Origin: Acrasis kona
Taxonomy: Eukaryota; Heterolobosea; Eutetramitea; Acrasida; Acrasidae
Reading direction: 5' to 3'
NCBI GenBank assembly: GCA_026419775.2
Contig: JAOPGA020000057.1
Span: 1-33,105, forward strand
DNA length: 33,105 bases
The position numbers and the translations under genes are program-made. Positions 29,246-33,105 of this stretch are shown piece after piece. The notes beneath the pieces were generated by a model. It was not told where the DNA came from. It did not search any database and saw nothing but the letters and a program-made list of their open reading frames with translations. The first letter of the stretch is position 1; each line of letters begins with the position of its first letter.

Positions 29246-30597
29246 TGGTCACATCCACAAGTGCAATGTGTGAAGAGTTTGGGTTTACCGTAAATTTGTG
29301 ATCAATTTTAGAACAATCAAAAAAAAAGATAAAACCAGCAATGCAATAAAACAGTGAAAATTTTATCATATTTTCAGCATTCAATACTCAAATATAGTCT
29401 TTGCGAGCTCTGTTTTTAAATAGTTTGTTAACTCTTTTCGGTCCACAAAAATAAGTGACATTATTTAGCATTAGTATGGTGTTATATGACTACTTGACCC
29501 TATGTTTGAACCGAAAAATACCAAGAAGTATACATATTTCCACGAGATGAACGAAAAAAAAATACACTGTTATTATCCTTCTGTCAGTGCGAACAACATT
29601 TTCTTATAAACAAGAACTAAAATAATAGTGCTCTGTTCATCCTGTGATTGAAAAAAATAGTGGCGTTGGCTTTTCGGAGGAACTCTTCACTAAATTAAAA
29701 ATTTTGACAAATATGGATATTTATTTTTGGATAGAAATTACAAAATATTTTTGCTCTTGTGGTGGTTCAGAAAACACTTCACATGCAAGAAACAATTACA
29801 CCCTGGGCACTTGTATGTTGTCTTGCTCTTACTTTGTATCTTGTACTTTTCTTTCTTCTTTTGATACAGAGGTAAATTTCTAGGATTTTCTGGCACCTCC
29901 TTCTTCAGAAATTCATTGTATTTTTCGACACACCATGAGCAAATTTCTTTCCTTCCAACTTCAAGATGTGTAGGTTGATGCATAAATTTGCCACTAACAT
30001 TGTCACTACCTTGATTCGCTAAAAGGTACTTCATTAAGAACTCTTTTTGAGTGAGTCCGTTTGCCTTATTAATTTCATCAGCAGTGGTGGCTTTGCTCCT
30101 TTTCAAACTTTTCCAAATAAGCCAAGAGTTCACAAGCACTGTCTTATAAGCATGAAAGAAAAGAGCTCGCGGCCACTTGTTTCTTATGTGGAAAAGGTTA
30201 ATACTTTCCTACAAATGAATCGCTTTTGTCTACACCTCCCATACCATGATTATAGTCATTGGATACTATGATTTTCATCCCGTCTTTACATGAACCAGAA
30301 GTGGAGTAGTTTGTCAAAAAGTTACATCTTTTGCTATCAACAAAAGAAAATGCAGCTATTCTGTCATTGTATACAGCCCAGTTATAAGGTCTATTATCCT
30401 TTTCATCTGTTAACTGTTGCTGGAGACCTTCACTAAAAAGAAAAGATAGTCTATTGGACCTAACTGTGCAAATGTGAAGTACATCATCTTTGTCCAATTT
30501 CTCTGTCAACTTCAATGATAAATAATAATTATCAAACACAACAACACGCTGTTGACCATCCTTAGGGAGATCTTTGACAAAGTCACATACAATACCA

Positions 30598-31115
30598 TCA
30601 GTTGGTCTTTTTGATTTGCTGCCTTTATAAGTGAAATAACTATATGTATAACCAGTAATATCACACATCGCATATTTTTTGATGCCATATTTAATAGGCT
30701 TTGATGGCAAATATTGTTTGAAACTAACAAGCCCTTTAAATGCAACCATACACTCATCTATTGATACAAATTTTGCTGGAGTCCAATAAGCTTGATAATT
30801 TTTATTAAGCTCATCATCAAGCCAATCAAGATTGAAATGGATATACGTATGGACATATTTAAATTCAGCTCTAGACATCAAAACTCTATATATAATTAGT
30901 TCTATTAAGACCAACAGTTGACCAATGATCTTTGTAACTTGGTAATTTTACAAGACCCATAGCAACACTTGCCACAAGATATTTATGAATAGATTCTTGT
31001 GAGATTGACTTTATATTCATCTTTTCTAATTCTACAAAAAAATCAATGTCAGGATTGTCTTTTATGTAAATGCTCTTCCATTTATAAAAGTCAGGCTGAT
31101 TATTGAGTTGAGCCT
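30598..31115 (-). repeat. 518-bp inverted duplication, left arm (within piggyBac)
   Basis: Reverse complement of 32583-33100 with no indel and no mismatch that I could find. It contains the end of the linker exon and the start of the catalytic domain. Confidence 0.9.
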
Positions 31116-32073
31116 GTATTCGTTCAAGCTTTTCACTCATTGTTCTCTTTAATTGCTCAGCATTCATTGGAAGTTCAGATGTAGAAGCTGATGGTGGTGA
31201 GGGTACTTGGTCTGGTAGAGAGTCAGAATCAGGAGCTGGTATGATTGAAGGTGCAGGTGTGGGCGTTTGTGATACTGGGGTTACCGTATCAGTAGTGGAG
31301 GTGGGTATAGGAAATATAGGTGTAGATGATGCTGGTTGTAATATAGACATCGAAGGTTGTACATCTGTGGAGGAAGATGCAGAGGATGTTGGTGCACTTG
31401 ATACATTGGATGGTGGGTCAACTGTCATATTTGATGTTGAGGAGGACTTATTTTTATGGTTGGGTTTTTTTGAGACAGATACTACAAAGGGTCTCGCAAC
31501 AACAGGAGCATTTTTCCTAGTTCTTTTTGGATTTGGCTTTGGTGCTCCTTTATTAATGAGTTTTCTCAACCTCTTTGCTTCCTTTCGCATTCTTTTGTAT
31601 TCTTTGTGGATTTCTAAATATAAGAGATAAGTGTTGGTCTCATAATGAATGTGGTTCTTTATCTCTTTAGTCCAAAGATGATCAATCACATCTAACAATG
31701 TTGCATCTTCAGGAATGTCTTTATGGCCTTGCTTTTTCTCATCATAAGCAGCATTCCTACCAGCAAAATCCTTTTGTTCCCAGCCATCATAGTTATCTGT
31801 ATGGTTATCTCCTTCCTGATTTTTGCATCCAGAACATTTACAATAATTTGGATTGCAGTTTTCCCCATTTTTTGAACAGACACATTTGGTACATCCAACT
31901 TTGCACCGAGCACTACAATAAGGTCTATCCGTCAGCACTTTGTTTTTGTCCTCCTCCTTGTCGTTTTTTTTGGGACCTATTGGTGCATCTTCCCTATCCC
32001 CCGGTTCCACCTCCAAATCACTATCAGAATTTGCTTCTGGCTCATAATCACTTGAGCTGTAATGTTTGCGTTT

Positions 32074-32108
32074 CTGCAAAATTAATACATTTAAAATCCT
32101 CTTCTTAC
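32074..32108 (-). other. 35-nt GT-AG mini-intron in the second piggyBac gene
   Basis: The donor GTAAGA and acceptor TTTTGCAG are both close to consensus. Removal joins AQTNK to KRKHYSSSD in phase 0; unspliced, the frame stops six codons on. Confidence 0.7.
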
Positions 32109-32309
32109 TTTGTTTGTTTGCGCCCTCCCTCTTCCTGTTCCCCCTCTACCTCTCCCCCTTTTGCTGTTAGAAGCAGTCCCACCCCTCCCCCCTATATTTG
32201 TGGTTGTTGCAGCTTTGTTATTAGGTTGAGCAGGCTCGCCACTACTACTTGTACTTGTTGTGGCTGCGGCTTTGTTTTTAAAATGTTCTGATCTACTCTT
32301 TCTAAACAA

Positions 32310-32582
32310 AAATAGTTAGTACATGCTCATGATTTTTAACATTTGTAAAAGCTCCAACTTCAATAGTTACTCAAACATTGGTATATCTCTTCTTTGCACC
32401 TCAACTTCAAGTTTATAAAAACTATGCCGTGCCGAGTGCTTGCTGCGATGACATATAGAAACTTAATTTCTTTAACGTTAGTACGAAACCAACATGCCAT
32501 GCTTTTCTGAAGGACCACGGATGTAAATCCGCTGCGCTACAGAACTTTAAACAGTCAATAGTTTAGAGTTGCAATTGTATAT
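32310..32582. other. 5' flank of the second piggyBac gene
   Basis: AT-rich, no coding. Should hold the promoter and end of the element; no TTAA-flanked terminal repeat was recognised before the inverted arm begins. Confidence 0.3.
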
Positions 32583-33100
32583 AGGCTCAACTCAATAATC
32601 AGCCTGACTTTTATAAATGGAAGAGCATTTACATAAAAGACAATCCTGACATTGATTTTTTTGTAGAATTAGAAAAGATGAATATAAAGTCAATCTCACA
32701 AGAATCTATTCATAAATATCTTGTGGCAAGTGTTGCTATGGGTCTTGTAAAATTACCAAGTTACAAAGATCATTGGTCAACTGTTGGTCTTAATAGAACT
32801 AATTATATATAGAGTTTTGATGTCTAGAGCTGAATTTAAATATGTCCATACGTATATCCATTTCAATCTTGATTGGCTTGATGATGAGCTTAATAAAAAT
32901 TATCAAGCTTATTGGACTCCAGCAAAATTTGTATCAATAGATGAGTGTATGGTTGCATTTAAAGGGCTTGTTAGTTTCAAACAATATTTGCCATCAAAGC
33001 CTATTAAATATGGCATCAAAAAATATGCGATGTGTGATATTACTGGTTATACATATAGTTATTTCACTTATAAAGGCAGCAAATCAAAAAGACCAACTGA
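32583..33100 (+). repeat. 518-bp inverted duplication, right arm, at window end
   Basis: The piggyBac segment read on the plus strand, including the same frame break. Only the last five bases of the window depart from the match. Confidence 0.9.
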
Positions 33101-33105
33101 CGTTA

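Larger units (their letters stand above)
28934..29643. other. AT-rich gap with a short direct repeat
   Basis: No coding signal. It holds the 29-bp direct repeats at 29128 and 29217 and an N at 29202. Confidence 0.4.
29738..32309 (-). pseudogene. piggyBac transposase gene with CXC-type cysteine cluster and C-terminal zinc cluster
   Basis: Exon 1 (32309-32109) encodes a Ser/Thr/Arg/Gly-rich start with RGRGRGGTGRGR. A 35-nt intron leads to exon 2 (from 32073). That begins with an acidic stretch, then a cysteine cluster (YCSARCKVGCTKCVC and NPNYCKCSGC) that resembles the CXC domain of tesmin/LIN54 proteins, then a long Pro/Ser linker. The catalytic domain has FVSIDECMVAF (first Asp), VVVFDNYYLS (second) and MGGVDKSDS (third). 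Near the end come KWPRALFFHAYKT and a C-terminal cluster (CSWC, CPGCNCFLHVKC). The frame breaks near 30890 and 30215, so this copy is inactive unless these are errors. The cysteine-rich N-terminus is unusual for piggyBac. Confidence 0.8.

Noticed and set aside
29644-29883. 79-codon plus-strand frame
   Set aside because: Overlaps the C-terminus of the piggyBac gene in antisense and has no independent support.
31241-31630. 129-codon plus-strand frame
   Set aside because: Antisense shadow of the Pro/Ser linker of the piggyBac gene.
1-33105. CRISPR array or bacterial operon
   Set aside because: No regularly spaced repeats, no Shine-Dalgarno-linked gene strings; introns, AATAAA signals and Pol III tRNA features are eukaryotic.

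Overview
The window reads as nuclear DNA from an AT-rich, transposon-laden invertebrate animal. Animal origin rests on two host genes, glia maturation factor (GMF, minus strand at the left edge) and an ARMC1-like gene (from 5251), plus a eukaryotic tRNA-Gly(UCC) with Pol III boxes and a T-run terminator. Four independent reading-frame junctions need GT-AG introns of only 35-41 nt (109-146, 1924-1964, 24241-24278, 32074-32108), so very small introns appear normal here. I cannot name the species. Isolated N calls (for example 105, 5588, 5609, 17444, 20954, 22798) mean that some apparent frame breaks may be sequencing errors.

Left third (1-6.1 kb) is a host island: GMF; a fossil retroelement integrase piece; an unidentified spliced gene ending in a coiled coil and an AATAAA signal (1313-2160); a partly duplicated 73-nt segment; a gene encoding a three-unit internal-repeat protein; a candidate secreted cysteine-rich peptide; tRNA-Gly; and ARMC1-like.

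6.1-14.3 kb is mostly mobile: a SAP-like gene remnant, a 437-bp MITE, a Mutator-like (MULE) transposase remnant mixed with LINE pieces and a 44-bp inverted repeat, an RRM-type ORF1 remnant, and a 5'-truncated RNase H-bearing LINE with perfect 17-bp target duplications. A second copy of this LINE at 23.4 kb is about 98.5% identical and has its own 16-bp duplications, so the family moved recently.

14.3-21.2 kb is a nest. A Ty3/Gypsy-type fossil is interrupted by an 840-bp retro-insert carrying a coiled-coil ORF1-like protein, and then by a block holding a long piggyBac transposase (16797-18464, minus). The block also has a divergent gene whose product has the signature of a TET/JBP-type 2-oxoglutarate/Fe(II) dioxygenase (18470-20319, plus) and a third proline/serine-rich gene. 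A transposase next to a TET/JBP-like DNA-modifying enzyme recalls the KDZ elements of fungi, but with a piggyBac transposase, and it is the most interesting thing in the window.

21.2-33.1 kb holds Tc1/mariner-like, Harbinger/IS5-like, a second MULE and a hAT remnant, some unidentified decayed genes, and a second piggyBac gene. The latter has a CXC-type cysteine cluster, a 35-nt intron and a C-terminal zinc cluster. The last 518 bases are an exact inverted copy of part of this piggyBac, which is either a real inverted duplication or a contig-end fold-back artefact.
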